Source: Halioglobus japonicus (GTDB lineage Bacteria; Pseudomonadota; Gammaproteobacteria; Pseudomonadales; Halieaceae). Taken from it: a DNA stretch of 64,000 nt. Of the stretch, positions 1-13,425 are shown piece by piece (positions within the stretch are counted from its first letter, which is position 1; each line of letters opens with the position of its first letter). The position numbers were made by a program, and so were the translations under genes. Location of the stretch: NCBI RefSeq assembly GCF_001983995.1, contig NZ_CP019450.1, forward strand, positions 4,021,302 to 4,085,301. Reading direction: 5' to 3'. The notes below the pieces were generated by a model. It made no database searches. It was given only the letters and a program-made list of their open reading frames with translations, and was not told where the DNA came from.

Positions 1-4586
<4,586 letters not shown>

Positions 4587-4610
4587 CAGTACTCCCCAGC
4601 ATGTTGATGT

Positions 4611-4629
4611 AAAGGGGACAGACCCCTTT
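4611..4629. repeat. short GGGG/CCCC palindrome in the rpoB leader
   Basis: AAAGGGG at 4611-4617 and CCCCTTT at 4623-4629 form a 7-bp inverted repeat with a 5-base loop, about 25 bases upstream of the rpoB start. It resembles the core of short dispersed REP-like palindromes. It is also part of the rpoB mRNA leader and could fold there. Any effect on expression is speculative. Confidence 0.45.
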
Positions 4630-4698
4630 TTCTTCATTCAAGCTTTTGCGGTCCATTTTTGAGCCTGGAATTGAGGCCTGCCCCCATTTTCTGACTTC

Positions 4699-4755
4699 AA
4701 AAATCTGCCCGCATTAAGCGGGAAAAGGCCGGTGGGCTTTCGCTCCACCAGCCTT
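4699..4755 (-). terminator. tandem hairpins between rplL and rpoB (candidate attenuator)
   Basis: On the minus-strand transcript, an 11-bp stem (4745-4755 with 4725-4735, one G-U pair, 9-base loop) is followed by a second 5-bp hairpin CCCGC/GCGGG (4708-4722) and then a five-T tract (4699-4703). This lies in the 213-base gap between rplL and rpoB. In E. coli the same gap holds a partial terminator that lowers rpoBC expression relative to the ribosomal protein genes, so an attenuator role is the natural reading. The T tract is short, so termination would be incomplete. Confidence 0.55.
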
Positions 4756-4799
4756 GTCCTTGTCCGGCCGCCCGAGGGCGGTGCGGACGATTGCAGAAC

Positions 4800-5174
4800 T
4801 TACTTGAGTTCTGCAGCGCCGCCGGCTTCTTCCAGCTGCTTCTTGATGTCTTCGGCTTCTTCCTTGGAAGCACCTTCCTTGATGGGGGAAGGAGCGCCGT
4901 CAACCAGGCCTTTGGCTTCTTTCAGGCCAAGACCAGTTACTGCACGTACTACCTTGATGACGTTAACTTTCTTGTCACCAGCAGAAGTCAGAACTACATC
5001 GAACTCAGTCTTCTCTTCTGCAGCCGCGCCAGCGTCGCCGCCAGCAGCAGCCGGTGCAGCAGCAACAGCTGCAGCAGCGGTTACACCAAACTTCTCTTCC
5101 ATTGCTTCGATGAGCTCAACGACTTCCATTACGCTCATTTCTGCAATTGCATTCAAAATGTCTTCTTTAGACAT
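4800..5174 (-). CDS. rplL: 50S ribosomal protein L7/L12
   Basis: A 124-residue acidic stalk protein of the large ribosomal subunit that recruits translation GTPases. The N-terminal dimerisation domain ([20 protein letters not shown]) is followed by an Ala/Gly hinge at roughly residues 34-52 and the C-terminal factor-binding domain with [18 protein letters not shown]. Length and all blocks match the family. It follows rplJ by 46 bases and shares its L10-regulated leader. Confidence 0.99.
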   Translation of the reverse strand: MSKEDILNAIAEMSVMEVVELIEAMEEKFGVTAAAAVAAAPAAAGGDAGAAAEEKTEFDVVLTSAGDKKVNVIKVVRAVTGLGLKEAKGLVDGAPSPIKEGASKEEAEDIKKQLEEAGGAAELK

Positions 5175-5220
5175 GACTTTCGTCTCCTATCTAGCTGATA
5201 AAAATTTCGGGAAATGGGGC

Positions 5221-5751
5221 TTACGCCGCCGCTTCCTTCTGATCGCGTACTGCAGCGAGTGTGCGAACCAGTTTTCCAGGTACTTCGTTCATGGTCTGTA
5301 CCAGCTTGGTTGCCGGCGCTTGCATAACACTCATCAGCATTGAGAGTGCCTGGTCGCGGGTCGGCAGCTTAGCCAGAACATCCAATTGCTCAGCACCCAG
5401 CATCTGGCCACTTACCGCCAATGCCTTTACTTCAAATTCTTCGTTGTCTTTCGCGAAGTCCTTGAAGAGTCGTGCCGCTGCGCCCGGGTCTTCCATAGAA
5501 AAACCAAACAGGGAGGGACCGGCGAGAGTGTCGTTAACGCACTCGTATTCGGTACCTTCCAGAGCCCGCTTGGCCAGGGTGTTGCGTACTACACGCAGGG
5601 TCACCTGGTTTTCGCGCGCTTCTTTGCGCAGAGCAGTCATGCTGTCTACCTGTACACCGCGGGCATCCGCGATAACGAGGGACAGTGCACTGGTGGCTGT
5701 CTCGTTAACTTCAGCTACGATCGCTTTCTTGTCTTCGAGTCCAATTGCCAC
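5221..5751 (-). CDS. rplJ: 50S ribosomal protein L10
   Basis: A 176-residue protein that anchors L7/L12 dimers to the ribosome stalk base and represses its own operon. The start is a GTG at 5751, chosen because AGGAGT lies 7-8 bases upstream and the product begins [15 protein letters not shown], as in the family. The conserved [19 protein letters not shown] and [11 protein letters not shown] blocks bind rRNA and the C-terminal helix binds L12. A long untranslated leader precedes it (see the L10 leader entry). Confidence 0.98.
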   Translation of the reverse strand: MAIGLEDKKAIVAEVNETATSALSLVIADARGVQVDSMTALRKEARENQVTLRVVRNTLAKRALEGTEYECVNDTLAGPSLFGFSMEDPGAAARLFKDFAKDNEEFEVKALAVSGQMLGAEQLDVLAKLPTRDQALSMLMSVMQAPATKLVQTMNEVPGKLVRTLAAVRDQKEAAA

Positions 5752-5825
5752 TGGATATACTCCTGGGTTGCTTTACATTGGTACTCACAAACCTATGTGA
5801 GTACTGCTCGCGTGGTGAACACTTT

Positions 5826-5912
5826 CACCATCTGCGTAGGCTTTGGCGTTGATACAACTCGCCTCAATTAAACCGCCACTGATAAACCGCATCAGCATTG
5901 GCACCTACGGTC
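5826..5912 (-). promoter_or_regulatory. L10 leader: autoregulatory mRNA structure upstream of rplJ
   Basis: The 319-base gap between rplA and rplJ contains GACCGTAGGTGC (minus strand, about 5901-5912) and GCCTACGCAGATGGTG (about 5826-5841), which can pair through CGTAGG/CCTACG. The same two blocks occur in the E. coli rplJ leader, where L10 or the L10-L12 complex binds the mRNA and blocks rplJ-rplL translation. The intervening bases would form the central stem. The call rests on recognised sequence blocks and position; I have not run a covariance model. Confidence 0.75.
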
Positions 5913-6012
5913 TTTGATGGCCTTTAGTTCTCAGCTAGTGGGCTTGCGCCCCGCCTTGTCCAAAGACCTCAAAGTGGATCGGATCCAACCTGTGGGTTTT
6001 CACCGACCTACC

Positions 6013-6065
6013 GCTTTCCCTTCCCTGGGAAAGCTTTGAGGAGCCGCCCCTTGTGGGGGCAGCTC
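6013..6065 (-). other. two hairpins just downstream of rplA
   Basis: Directly after the rplA stop the transcript can form a 10-bp stem with one G-U pair (6056-6065 with 6041-6050, 5-base loop) and then an 8-bp stem GCTTTCCC/GGGAAAGC (6013-6034). Neither is followed by a T tract, so they look like RNA-processing or stability structures rather than a classical terminator. They separate the rplKA part of the operon from the rplJL leader. Confidence 0.45.
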
Positions 6066-6070
6066 AACAA

Positions 6071-6766
6071 TTACGACTCCAACGACCCCTGGTCGATGGT
6101 GATGCCCGGGCCCATAGTGGTGCTCAGGCTGATTTTCTTCATGTAGACGCCCTTGGCAGCGGCAGGCTTGGCCTTCTTCAGGTCAGCCAGTACAGCTTCG
6201 AGGTTGCCGCGAATGGCATCCAGGTCGAAATCGATCTTGCCGATACCGCCGTGAACAATGCCGTTCTTGTCGGTGCGGTAGCGCACCTGACCAGCCTTGG
6301 CGTTGTTAACCGCAGTTTCCACATCGGGAGTTACGGTGCCAGTCTTGGGGTTGGGCATCAGGCCGCGAGGACCCAGTACCTGGCCCAGCTGACCAACAAC
6401 GCGCATCGCGTCGGGAGAGGCGATGACAACGTCGAAGTCCATCATGCCGCCCTTGATCTGTTCCGCCAGGTCTTCCATGCCTACCAGGTCAGCGCCGGCG
6501 GCCTTGGCTTTCTCAGCAGCTTCACCCTGGGTGAAAACCGCAACGCGTACGTCGGAACCAGTGCCGTTAGGCAGAGTGGTTGCGCCGCGAACAGCCTGGT
6601 CAGATTTACGGGCATCGATGCCCAGGTTTACGGCCACTTCAACGGTCTCGTTGAACTTGGCAGTGGCGAGCTCCTTCAGCAGGCTTACCGCTTCTTCCAG
6701 CGGGTAGGCCTTCTCAGGGTTCACCTTCTCTTTAAATGCCTTCTGGCGCTTGGTCAGCTTGGCCAT
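6071..6766 (-). CDS. rplA: 50S ribosomal protein L1
   Basis: A 231-residue protein of the mobile L1 stalk at the ribosomal E site; in many bacteria it also represses its own rplKA operon. The family blocks [33 protein letters not shown] and the C-terminal [14 protein letters not shown] are present and the length is normal. The ATG at 6766 lies immediately after the rplK stop codon with one base between, so the two are translationally linked. Confidence 0.99.
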   Translation of the reverse strand: MAKLTKRQKAFKEKVNPEKAYPLEEAVSLLKELATAKFNETVEVAVNLGIDARKSDQAVRGATTLPNGTGSDVRVAVFTQGEAAEKAKAAGADLVGMEDLAEQIKGGMMDFDVVIASPDAMRVVGQLGQVLGPRGLMPNPKTGTVTPDVETAVNNAKAGQVRYRTDKNGIVHGGIGKIDFDLDAIRGNLEAVLADLKKAKPAAAKGVYMKKISLSTTMGPGITIDQGSLES

Positions 6767-6767
6767 C

Positions 6768-7201
6768 TTAATTCACCCCCTCAGTTTCGATACCGGCGCT
6801 GCGGGCGGAACCGGCGATAGTGCGCACGGCTGCATCCATGTCGGCAGCGGTCAGGTCAGGCCACTTCTGGGTAGCCACTTCTTCCAGTTGCGCACGGGTT
6901 ACCTTGCCCACCTTGTTGGTGTTAGGGGTACCGGAGCCCTTCTTGATCTTGGCGACTTTGCGCAGCAGAACGGAAGCCGGAGGCGTCTTCTTGATGAAGG
7001 TAAAGGAACGATCGTTATACACAGTGATAATAACGGGAATCGGCAGACCGGGCTCAGTGCCCTGAGTCTCGGCGTTGAACGCCTTACAGAATTCCATGAT
7101 GTTCACACCGTGCTGACCCAGAGCCGGACCTACCGGGGGCTCGGGTTGGCCTGACCAGCAGGCACTTGCAGCTTGATATAAGCTTCGACTTTCTTAGCCA
7201 T
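6768..7201 (-). CDS. rplK: 50S ribosomal protein L11, reading frame broken by one missing base
   Basis: L11 forms the GTPase-associated centre with 23S rRNA and is needed for RelA activation. The ATG at 7201 starts [20 protein letters not shown], but the frame then meets a TAG; the rest of the protein ([17 protein letters not shown] to the end) reads in another frame. Restoring a sixth base to the five-G run at 7135-7139 rejoins the frames as [14 protein letters not shown], the invariant family sequence, and gives a 144-residue protein. The downstream part has no plausible start of its own. The break is most likely a sequencing error. Confidence 0.93.
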
Positions 7202-7282
7202 GATTTTACTCCCGGGTTCAAACGTCTGTTCGGCTGGGCCTACTAAGACTCCCCATCAAGGCGGATAACCGCCATTTAGTTC

Positions 7283-7343
7283 GTCACCCCCGTGGAGGCG
7301 GGGATCCAGACAAAAAGCTGGGCCCCCGCCTTCGCGGGGGCGA
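7283..7343. repeat. REP-like inverted repeat between rplK and nusG
   Basis: An imperfect palindrome has one arm GTCACCCCCGTGGAGGCGGG and the other ending CCCCGCCTTCGCGGGGGCGAC, with shorter hairpins inside each arm. It resembles the common dispersed element of the GTCATCCCCGCGAAAGCGGGG type found in many proteobacteria. It sits inside an essential operon, where it would be transcribed and fold into a cruciform-like structure. No transposase is nearby. Confidence 0.65.
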
Positions 7344-7351
7344 CACCATCA

Positions 7352-7884
7352 TCAGGCCTTTTCGACCTGACCAAATTCCAGTTCCACCGGGGTGGAACGA
7401 CCGAAAATGAGCACCGCCACGTTGAGGCGGTTCTTTTCGTAGTTAACCTCTTCAACAACACCATTGAAGTCGTTGAAGGGGCCATCGATAACCCGCACCA
7501 TTTCGCCGGGCTCGAACAATGTCTTGGGACGAGGTGCTTCCACACCATCTTCCACGCGCTGCAGAATGGCCGCAGCCTCCGCTTCGGTAATCGGCGCCGG
7601 CGCATCCGCCTTGCCGCCGATGAAACCCATCACGCGGGGGTTTCCTTGACCAGGTGCCAGGTTTCGTCCGCCAGCTCCATCTGCACCAGCACGTAGCCGG
7701 GGAAGAACTTGCGCTCGCTGCGACGCTTCTGGCCGCCGCGCATCTCAACCACCTCTTCGGTGGGAACCAGGACTTCGCCAAAGCGGTCCTGCATGCCGTG
7801 CAGCTCGATGCGCTCTTTCAGGGCAGAGGCGACTTTCTTCTCATACCCGGAATAGGCGTGAACCACATACCAACGCATTGCCAT
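7352..7884 (-). CDS. nusG: Transcription termination/antitermination factor NusG, frame broken by one missing base
   Basis: NusG binds RNA polymerase and links it to Rho or to the leading ribosome. The N-terminal NGN domain ([18 protein letters not shown] to WHLVKETP, ending at about 7630) and the C-terminal KOW domain ([21 protein letters not shown]) are in different frames. Adding one base to the five-G run at 7636-7640 restores [12 protein letters not shown] and a 177-residue protein of normal length. Start ATG at 7884 has AAGGG upstream. It lies downstream of secE. NusG is essential, so a real null mutation is unlikely. Confidence 0.93.
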
Positions 7885-7905
7885 CGCTAACCCTTTTACC
7901 TGTTC

Positions 7906-8268
7906 TTAACCAATCGCCAGCGACACCAGCCAACCCAGGAAGCTATCCAAGCCCCAGAGCAGCAGCGCCACCAACAACACAAATACCACCACGATCATCG
8001 TGGTCTGCACGGTTTCCTGACGCGTCGGCCAGACCACCTTGCGAATTTCGGTACGCGAACCTTTTACCAGCGCCCAGAACGCCGCCCCCTTGGCGGTTTG
8101 CAGGGCAACCAGAGCAGCAACAATTCCGAGCGCAACAATACCCAGCACGCGGTAAAGCAGTGACTGGTCTGCGTACATACTGTTGCCGACAACCGCTACG
8201 CCGATCAGGGCGAAGACAACAAGCCACTTCAACCCATCGAAACGGCTCGCGCTAGTTTCAGCACTCAT
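7906..8268 (-). CDS. secE: Preprotein translocase subunit SecE
   Basis: A 120-residue inner-membrane protein that clamps the SecY channel. Three membrane segments are visible: about residues 13-30, 40-60 and 90-118. Between the last two lies the conserved amphipathic stretch EIRKVVWPTRQETVQTT, which is diagnostic. The three-helix form is typical of gammaproteobacteria. It is cotranscribed with nusG, 21 bases downstream. Confidence 0.97.
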   Translation of the reverse strand: MSAETSASRFDGLKWLVVFALIGVAVVGNSMYADQSLLYRVLGIVALGIVAALVALQTAKGAAFWALVKGSRTEIRKVVWPTRQETVQTTMIVVVFVLLVALLLWGLDSFLGWLVSLAIG

Positions 8269-8321
8269 TCAACTATCCTTTATTCAGAGCAACCCATCAG
8301 TGGCTGCTCCCTGCCATAAAA

Positions 8322-8397
<76 letters not shown>

Positions 8398-8418
8398 AAA
8401 TCTCTCATTTAGACGACG

Positions 8419-8485
8419 AAGCCGAACTGCTCTCTCAAGCGGTTCGGCTTGGTCTGATCCGGAGCGAAACCTTAAGTTCCGCTCC
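8419..8485 (-). other. two hairpins in the tuf 3' untranslated region
   Basis: After the tuf stop codon a 10-bp stem with one G-U (8461-8485) is followed by a 9-bp stem AAGCCGAAC/GTTCGGCTT (8419-8427 with 8442-8450, 14-base loop). There is no T tract. They lie between tuf and tRNA-Trp and are more likely processing signals than a terminator. Confidence 0.4.
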
Positions 8486-8497
8486 AGCGAGCATCGA

Positions 8498-9721
8498 TTA
8501 CTCGATGATCTTGGCTACAACACCAGCGCCAACAGTACGACCACCTTCGCGGATCGCGAAGCGCAGGCCATCTTCCATCGCAATCGGAGCGATCAGAGTG
8601 GCAACCATCTGTACGTTGTCACCAGGCATTACCATCTCAACGCCTTCGGGCAGTTCACATGCACCGGTTACGTCAGTAGTACGGAAGTAGAACTGCGGAC
8701 GGTAGCCCTTAAAGAAAGGCGTGTGACGACCGCCTTCTTCCTTGGACAGAATGTAAACCTCAGCTTCAAACTTGGTGTGAGGGTTTACAGAACCGGGCTT
8801 GGACAGCACCTGGCCACGCTCAACTTCGTCACGCTTGGTGCCACGCAGCAGAATACCTACGTTCTCACCCGCACGACCTTCGTCCAGCAGCTTGCGGAAC
8901 ATCTCAACACCAGTACAGGTAGTGGTCTGAGTGTCCTTGATACCAACGATCTCGATCTCTTCACCAACCTTGATGATGCCACGCTCAACACGGCCAGTTA
9001 CTACGGTACCGCGACCGGAGATGGAGAATACGTCTTCAACCGGCATCAGGAAGGCACCGTCAACGGCACGCTCGGGCTCAGGGATGTAAGAATCCAGAGT
9101 CTCTACCAGGGTCTTAACGGCAGTGGTGCCCAGCTCGTTCTCGTCTTCGCCGTTCAGCGCCATCAGCGCGGAACCACAGATGATCGGAGTGTCGTCACCG
9201 GGGAATTCGTACTGGTCCAGCAGCTCACGCAGCTCCATTTCAACCAGCTCTTTCATCTCTTCGTATTCTTCGGTGTCGGCGCCGCCACAGTCTTCTGCGA
9301 GCAGGTCAGCCTTGTTCAGGAATACAACGATGTAAGGTACGCCTACCTGACGAGACAGCAGGATGTGCTCACGAGTCTGGGGCATGGGGCCATCAGTAGC
9401 ACCACAAACCAGGATCGCGCCGTCCATCTGCGCAGCACCGGTAATCATGTTCTTCACGTAGTCAGCGTGTCCGGGGCAGTCAACGTGCGCGTAGTGACGA
9501 ATCGGAGAGTCGTACTCAACGTGAGAAGTCGCGATGGTGATGCCACGCTCTTTCTCTTCAGGTGCGTTGTCGATACCGTCGAAGGCTACCGCGTCGCCGC
9601 CCCATACTTCGGAGCATACGCGGGTCAGGGCCGCTGTCAGGGTAGTTTTACCGTGGTCAACGTGACCGATGGTGCCCACGTTTACGTGGGGCTTAGTACG
9701 TTCAAACGTTTCTTTTGCCAT
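8498..9721 (-). CDS. tuf: Elongation factor Tu
   Basis: The 407-residue GTPase delivers aminoacyl-tRNA to the ribosome. The G motifs are in place: GHVDHGKT near residue 19, RGITI near 60, DCPGH near 82, and NKAD near 137 (NKCD in E. coli). A CAGGAGA ribosome-binding site precedes the ATG at 9721. Its place between tRNA-Thr(GGU) and tRNA-Trp corresponds to the tufB locus; whether a second copy exists elsewhere cannot be seen here. Confidence 0.99.
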   Translation of the reverse strand: MAKETFERTKPHVNVGTIGHVDHGKTTLTAALTRVCSEVWGGDAVAFDGIDNAPEEKERGITIATSHVEYDSPIRHYAHVDCPGHADYVKNMITGAAQMDGAILVCGATDGPMPQTREHILLSRQVGVPYIVVFLNKADLLAEDCGGADTEEYEEMKELVEMELRELLDQYEFPGDDTPIICGSALMALNGEDENELGTTAVKTLVETLDSYIPEPERAVDGAFLMPVEDVFSISGRGTVVTGRVERGIIKVGEEIEIVGIKDTQTTTCTGVEMFRKLLDEGRAGENVGILLRGTKRDEVERGQVLSKPGSVNPHTKFEAEVYILSKEEGGRHTPFFKGYRPQFYFRTTDVTGACELPEGVEMVMPGDNVQMVATLIAPIAMEDGLRFAIREGGRTVGAGVVAKIIE

Positions 9722-9808
9722 TACGACAATCTCCTGTCTACGCCGGCCCTGGGCCGTATCAACCGCTTAGTTAAAAACCTAACAACTTCAATTACTTAAG
9801 AGCGAAAG

Positions 9809-9884
<76 letters not shown>

Positions 9885-9901
9885 CTCAAAACCTTCAACT
9901 C

Positions 9902-9975
<74 letters not shown>

Positions 9976-10049
9976 GGTACCGCTAAACCTAATTGTCTTG
10001 CCCTTCTGGGCTTTACCCCTGAACCAGGCCCACTGACTCAGTCAAAACA

Positions 10050-10133
10050 TGGTGGAGGGGGGTGGATTCGAACCACCGAAGCTTTCGCGTCAGATTTACA
10101 GTCTGATCCCTTTGGCCACTCGGGAACCCCTCC
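10050..10133 (-). tRNA. tRNA-Tyr (GTA anticodon)
   Basis: An 84-nt class II tRNA has a long variable arm, the anticodon arm CAGACTGTAAATCTG and an encoded CCA. It is the equivalent of E. coli tyrU. Confidence 0.97.
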
Positions 10134-10308
10134 AGAAGGCGGCATATTGTCCGGATGACCACCCCTTATGTCAACCGCTTCTCCCAATAAAATTATCGAC
10201 TTACGCACACTTTCTGAGCCAGCCTGAAACGCCGCTTTCAGGCGCTCTCCCGCTGCGGTCAATGCGCCGCAATCGAGGGCGAAGTCGAGAAGAGAAGCAA
10301 GGGTGGAA

Positions 10309-10384
10309 TGGAGCTGGCGAGAGGAATCGAACCCCCGACCGGCTGATTACAAATCAGCTGCTCTACCTACTGAGCTACGCCAGC
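10309..10384 (-). tRNA. tRNA-Thr (TGT anticodon), integration target
   Basis: A 76-nt tRNA begins GCTGGCGTAGCTCAGTAGG, has the anticodon loop TTTGTAA and encodes CCA. It is the first gene of the tRNA-tuf operon and is complete. Its nucleotides 1-38, through the anticodon loop, and 109 bases upstream recur 10.6 kb away, marking it as the attachment site of the adjacent element. Confidence 0.97.
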
Positions 10385-10493
10385 CAAATCCAGACCGGTG
10401 AGTAGGACTGTATAGAAAGAGGAAACTTGCGATACGCACCTGACTCAACGGCGGGCAATTCTAGGGGAAGCATTGGGGGGATGCAATAGGTTT
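10347..10493. repeat. attachment site, left copy (147-bp direct repeat)
   Basis: These 147 bases are identical to 20981-21127. The block starts in the tRNA-Thr anticodon loop (after tRNA nucleotide 38), covers the 5' half of the tRNA and continues 109 bases upstream, where the tRNA-tuf operon promoter must lie. One base inside the loop (A at 10346, G at 20980) ends the identity. Confidence 0.9.
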
Positions 10494-10538
10494 AAGGGCG
10501 ATTTACACCCTAACTTTCTTTGCCTCCCCCCCTATACC

Positions 10539-11225
10539 CTAGTCCTCAAACAGGGCGGCCTCTTTTGAACTAGTCAAAACTGTTTGCTCGGCCCCATCCT
10601 GACCACTTTTTGGGTGGTAGACACCATAAGGCATCGCCTTCACCGCCTCCTGATGAACGCTACGGGCGATTGGAACATAGTCAGTCACCGCCGTACTAAC
10701 GGCTGTAGCAATGACATCTACCAAAAGGTTTCCTGAAGATGACCCAGTATCTATTATGACCTGCTCTTCATAAGACCAGAGAACGTCGTTGGTGCGCGTT
10801 GACAGCAGAACATACTCAAGGCCCACTGTTACATTTGCAGCGATCACTGCATAGTTTGTGTCCCAGGTATTGATAGTAAGAAACAAAACAGAATCGGCAC
10901 CAAACGTCTCCAGGAACACTGAAGTGGGCATTCCTTTTAACTGGTCGCCCTCAAGGACCCCCTCAGACTTCCAAATATCGGCGACGATCGGAATCGGCAT
11001 CACATAATAGCCATGATTTGCGAATGGCTGCGAAATCGTGACGTTCAATAAATCTCCAGCGTCTGCCGCTGTAGTTTCGTTAATTGCAGGGACGATCACC
11101 ATGGATACGGGCTTTTGATCCGTATACATGGCCGGGAATGCCTGTTGCTTGGTTTGCATCTCAGCACAACTGGCTAGAAAGAATCCCAGAAGCACAACAC
11201 TAAGAGTTCTGACTTTACTCATCAT
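10539..11225 (-). CDS. DUF799/GNA1162-family lipoprotein
   Basis: The 228-residue protein has a signal peptide with lipobox LASC, so Cys20 should be lipidated. The mature N-terminus FPAMYTDQKPVSMVIVPAINETTAADAGD is characteristic of the GNA1162 (DUF799) family of outer-membrane-associated lipoproteins. Its start overlaps the stop of the upstream gene by ATGA and GGAGG lies 5 bases before it. It is the last gene of a four-gene operon with a CsgG-like protein, which is the usual family context. The substrate is unknown. Confidence 0.85.
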   Translation of the reverse strand: MMSKVRTLSVVLLGFFLASCAEMQTKQQAFPAMYTDQKPVSMVIVPAINETTAADAGDLLNVTISQPFANHGYYVMPIPIVADIWKSEGVLEGDQLKGMPTSVFLETFGADSVLFLTINTWDTNYAVIAANVTVGLEYVLLSTRTNDVLWSYEEQVIIDTGSSSGNLLVDVIATAVSTAVTDYVPIARSVHQEAVKAMPYGVYHPKSGQDGAEQTVLTSSKEAALFED

Positions 11226-11581
11226 GATGCCTCCTTATTCACAGCCACCAACCTCTCTAGAAAATGCCGAGATGAGGGAAAGTTTTGCATTTCTGCTTCG
11301 TAGTAAGCCAAAGCCTTGTCATCATCGCCTCGTTTGGCATTGATGTAACCGAGTTCAGCGTATATTCCAGGAGGAACCGTCAAACTGTTGTCAGCCGAAT
11401 ATTCAATAATCTCGTGCAACTCTTCCTCATGAGCTGCCAGCGTTTCCTCTGATGGATTTTTCGTGAAATTATATAGCGTCGTGGAGTAATCTCCCCAGTA
11501 GTACCCCGCCTCCGTCACGGTCGCACATCCTGTAGCGAGCAGTAGCGATACTAGTAGTGGTACAACAACAATTCTCATCAT
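11222..11581 (-). CDS. DUF4810-family lipoprotein
   Basis: A 119-residue lipoprotein with lipobox ATGC and the DUF4810 hallmark YYWGDYSTTLYNF just after the lipidation site. The rest is helical and resembles a tetratricopeptide-type fold (ELGYINAKRGDDDKALAYYEAE). It overlaps the genes on both sides by ATGA. Families DUF4810, DUF799 and CsgG/HfaB are repeatedly found together in proteobacteria, suggesting one envelope complex. Confidence 0.85.
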   Translation of the reverse strand: MMRIVVVPLLVSLLLATGCATVTEAGYYWGDYSTTLYNFTKNPSEETLAAHEEELHEIIEYSADNSLTVPPGIYAELGYINAKRGDDDKALAYYEAEMQNFPSSRHFLERLVAVNKEAS

Positions 11582-11940
11582 GGAACCCTTATCTCCCTGG
11601 TTTGTCCCTTTGAAAAATACATAGTCTTGTCTACGACAACCTGACTATTCTTTTGAACGGTGATCCGCTGGGATCCCTCATCTACCTTCAATGTAATAGT
11701 CTCCAAGTTTTCGTTTTCACGATCCTTTGCCCCGAGCACACCTATTTCATAAGGCGTGAGATCACTTTCATTCACGACTTTCCTGAACGACTCGCCGATC
11801 GTGATCGTTGACCCCACGAGAACCTCACTCCTCAAAACCAGCATGGTGCTTTCTTCTAGCCCTACAGATTTCCGCTGTACAGGCGCACCACAGGCAACAA
11901 GAAAAAAGCCAAGGAGAACTACGAGCGTCATCCTATTCAT
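11578..11940 (-). CDS. putative lipoprotein of the CsgG operon
   Basis: A 120-residue protein with a signal peptide and lipobox LVAC at residues 14-17. I do not recognise a named family. The mature part is mainly beta-strand and ends in KTMYFSKGQTREIRVP. It starts 7 bases after the csgG-like gene and overlaps the next gene by four bases, so it is cotranslated with the other envelope components. The function is inferred only from that context. Confidence 0.7.
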   Translation of the reverse strand: MNRMTLVVLLGFFLVACGAPVQRKSVGLEESTMLVLRSEVLVGSTITIGESFRKVVNESDLTPYEIGVLGAKDRENENLETITLKVDEGSQRITVQKNSQVVVDKTMYFSKGQTREIRVP

Positions 11941-11946
11941 TTGAGC

Positions 11947-12888
11947 TTACCTCTCCGATATATAGTAAGTTTCCAACGGCTTGGTGATACGACCGCTAGT
12001 AACGTTTACGAAGGATATTTCATTGAACTCATCCTCACCCGATGATGAGATAACAGACACCGACCCTATTTTTTGACCAGGCAAAGAAATCATTGCGCCC
12101 GTCTGTGGATTCTTGATTTCTCTTCCGTGTTCGTACACATACAACTCCTTTCCGGGAACAAGCCCCTGACTTGCACCTCCAGCGATGATGTACACACCCT
12201 GATCCTCTGCCAGCAGATATGAACGCCACGGGTTTTTAGTCATATTTTCAGTCAGGTTGCTGGTTAGCTGTGAAATAGCAGCAGAGATAGACTTGTCCGT
12301 TAGGCTTTGATCAAAGCCCGCACTGGATCCCACGCCGACTACACGCTTTGCCTCAGATGACGCCTCGCCCGCTCCTTCGGCGGCATAAATGATTCGTCCA
12401 GTCTCTACGTCAATAAGCCGGACATTTACCTTTGCGTAGGCTTTCTGAATTTTAGTTCGGGAAAAAACGCCAGTGTCACTCTCTGTTGAACGGCCAAACT
12501 CACTTACAGAGCCGACGATCAAGTAATCAACACTAACACCAGCTTCATCCAGGCCAGCTAGCATTTGCTCTGCGGATGTTTTGTCAGCATCCATTCTCTC
12601 AAACATCAAGAACTGGCCTGTCTCGGCCAATCTTGCGCTCAGAATGTCCGCTGCCTGCTTGCCTATTCGGTCGCCAGAGTCATCAACCAAGAAGCTATTT
12701 CTAGATTGCGTTTCGTTGGAGAATCGGGCGATCGCTACCTTTCTCTTCAATTGGACTATGTTCTGCTCTTGAGCCAGCTCCACCTGGCCAGAAGAGGCGT
12801 CCACAACATTTTGTGCCAATGCGCCTTGCATAGACATAAGTAAGGAGAGAAGGCCAATACCTAGCAGGCGCCTAGTTTTCGTTTCCAT
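11947..12888 (-). CDS. CsgG/HfaB-family outer-membrane secretion protein
   Basis: The 313-residue protein has a signal peptide ending ALAQ and the CsgG-fold sequence KVAIARFSNETQSRNSFLVDD, then RLAETGQFLMFER and VDYLIVGSVSEFGR. CsgG forms the outer-membrane channel that exports curli subunits; HfaB helps export holdfast attachment proteins. Unlike E. coli CsgG it contains no cysteine, so it cannot be a lipoprotein itself; the three lipoproteins downstream may supply that anchoring. No curlin (csgA/csgB) gene is in the window. It heads a tight four-gene operon. Confidence 0.85.
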   Translation of the reverse strand: METKTRRLLGIGLLSLLMSMQGALAQNVVDASSGQVELAQEQNIVQLKRKVAIARFSNETQSRNSFLVDDSGDRIGKQAADILSARLAETGQFLMFERMDADKTSAEQMLAGLDEAGVSVDYLIVGSVSEFGRSTESDTGVFSRTKIQKAYAKVNVRLIDVETGRIIYAAEGAGEASSEAKRVVGVGSSAGFDQSLTDKSISAAISQLTSNLTENMTKNPWRSYLLAEDQGVYIIAGGASQGLVPGKELYVYEHGREIKNPQTGAMISLPGQKIGSVSVISSSGEDEFNEISFVNVTSGRITKPLETYYISER

Positions 12889-13425
12889 TACAAACTCCGC
12901 TTGAGTGCGTCCATCACGTTAGCGGGCAGAGCGCCCAACCGCACCCCGCCAGCTAATACAATAACCGTATTGTGATTTACCCTGATTGCTCCATATCAAT
13001 ACAGGTAGAGTGAATATTTCATCCATGAGTAGAAATGACCAATCGCGCCACAACTGAGACCGTGTGCGCCAATCGCCCCTACCGTTGTTAAATTATACCT
13101 CTTCACTATTCCAGTTATCAAAACTCCGGACCCAACTCAGTTCACAATTTTTATCATTCAGTCTATGCCCTGCATGGCTTTGCGCCATTTTCCACCTCGC
13201 TAATTCTGCTCCCCTGTAACAGGACACCCCTCCTACCCAGCTCCCAGATAGCCTCCAAACCACCCCCGGGGCATATCCCCTTTCAGACTCACAAATGACA
13301 TAGCAACCCCGCGCAAAGCGAGGCATATTTTCAGTAAACCAAAGAAATCTCACGGAAAAATCGAGCAACAGGACGTATCTATCAGGGGAAACTCACCACT
13401 ATCAACCACAACCAAGGAGTCAGTC
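12889..13425. other. divergent intergenic region with no convincing gene
   Basis: These 537 bases separate the CsgG operon (leftward) from the element's small ORFs (rightward) and should hold both promoters. A 91-codon minus-strand ORF at 13093-13368 has no recognisable product or start signal. The stretch near 12955-13010 is AT-rich with short inverted repeats around CAATAC. I see no clear operator. Confidence 0.5.

Noticed and set aside
7131..7640. programmed frameshifting in rplK and nusG
   Set aside because: Neither gene is known to use it, there is no slippery heptamer with a downstream structure, and eight other genes in the window show the same one-base loss.
13093..13368. 91-codon minus-strand ORF upstream of the element's small genes
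   Set aside because: Composition and lack of a start signal suggest non-coding sequence between divergent promoters.
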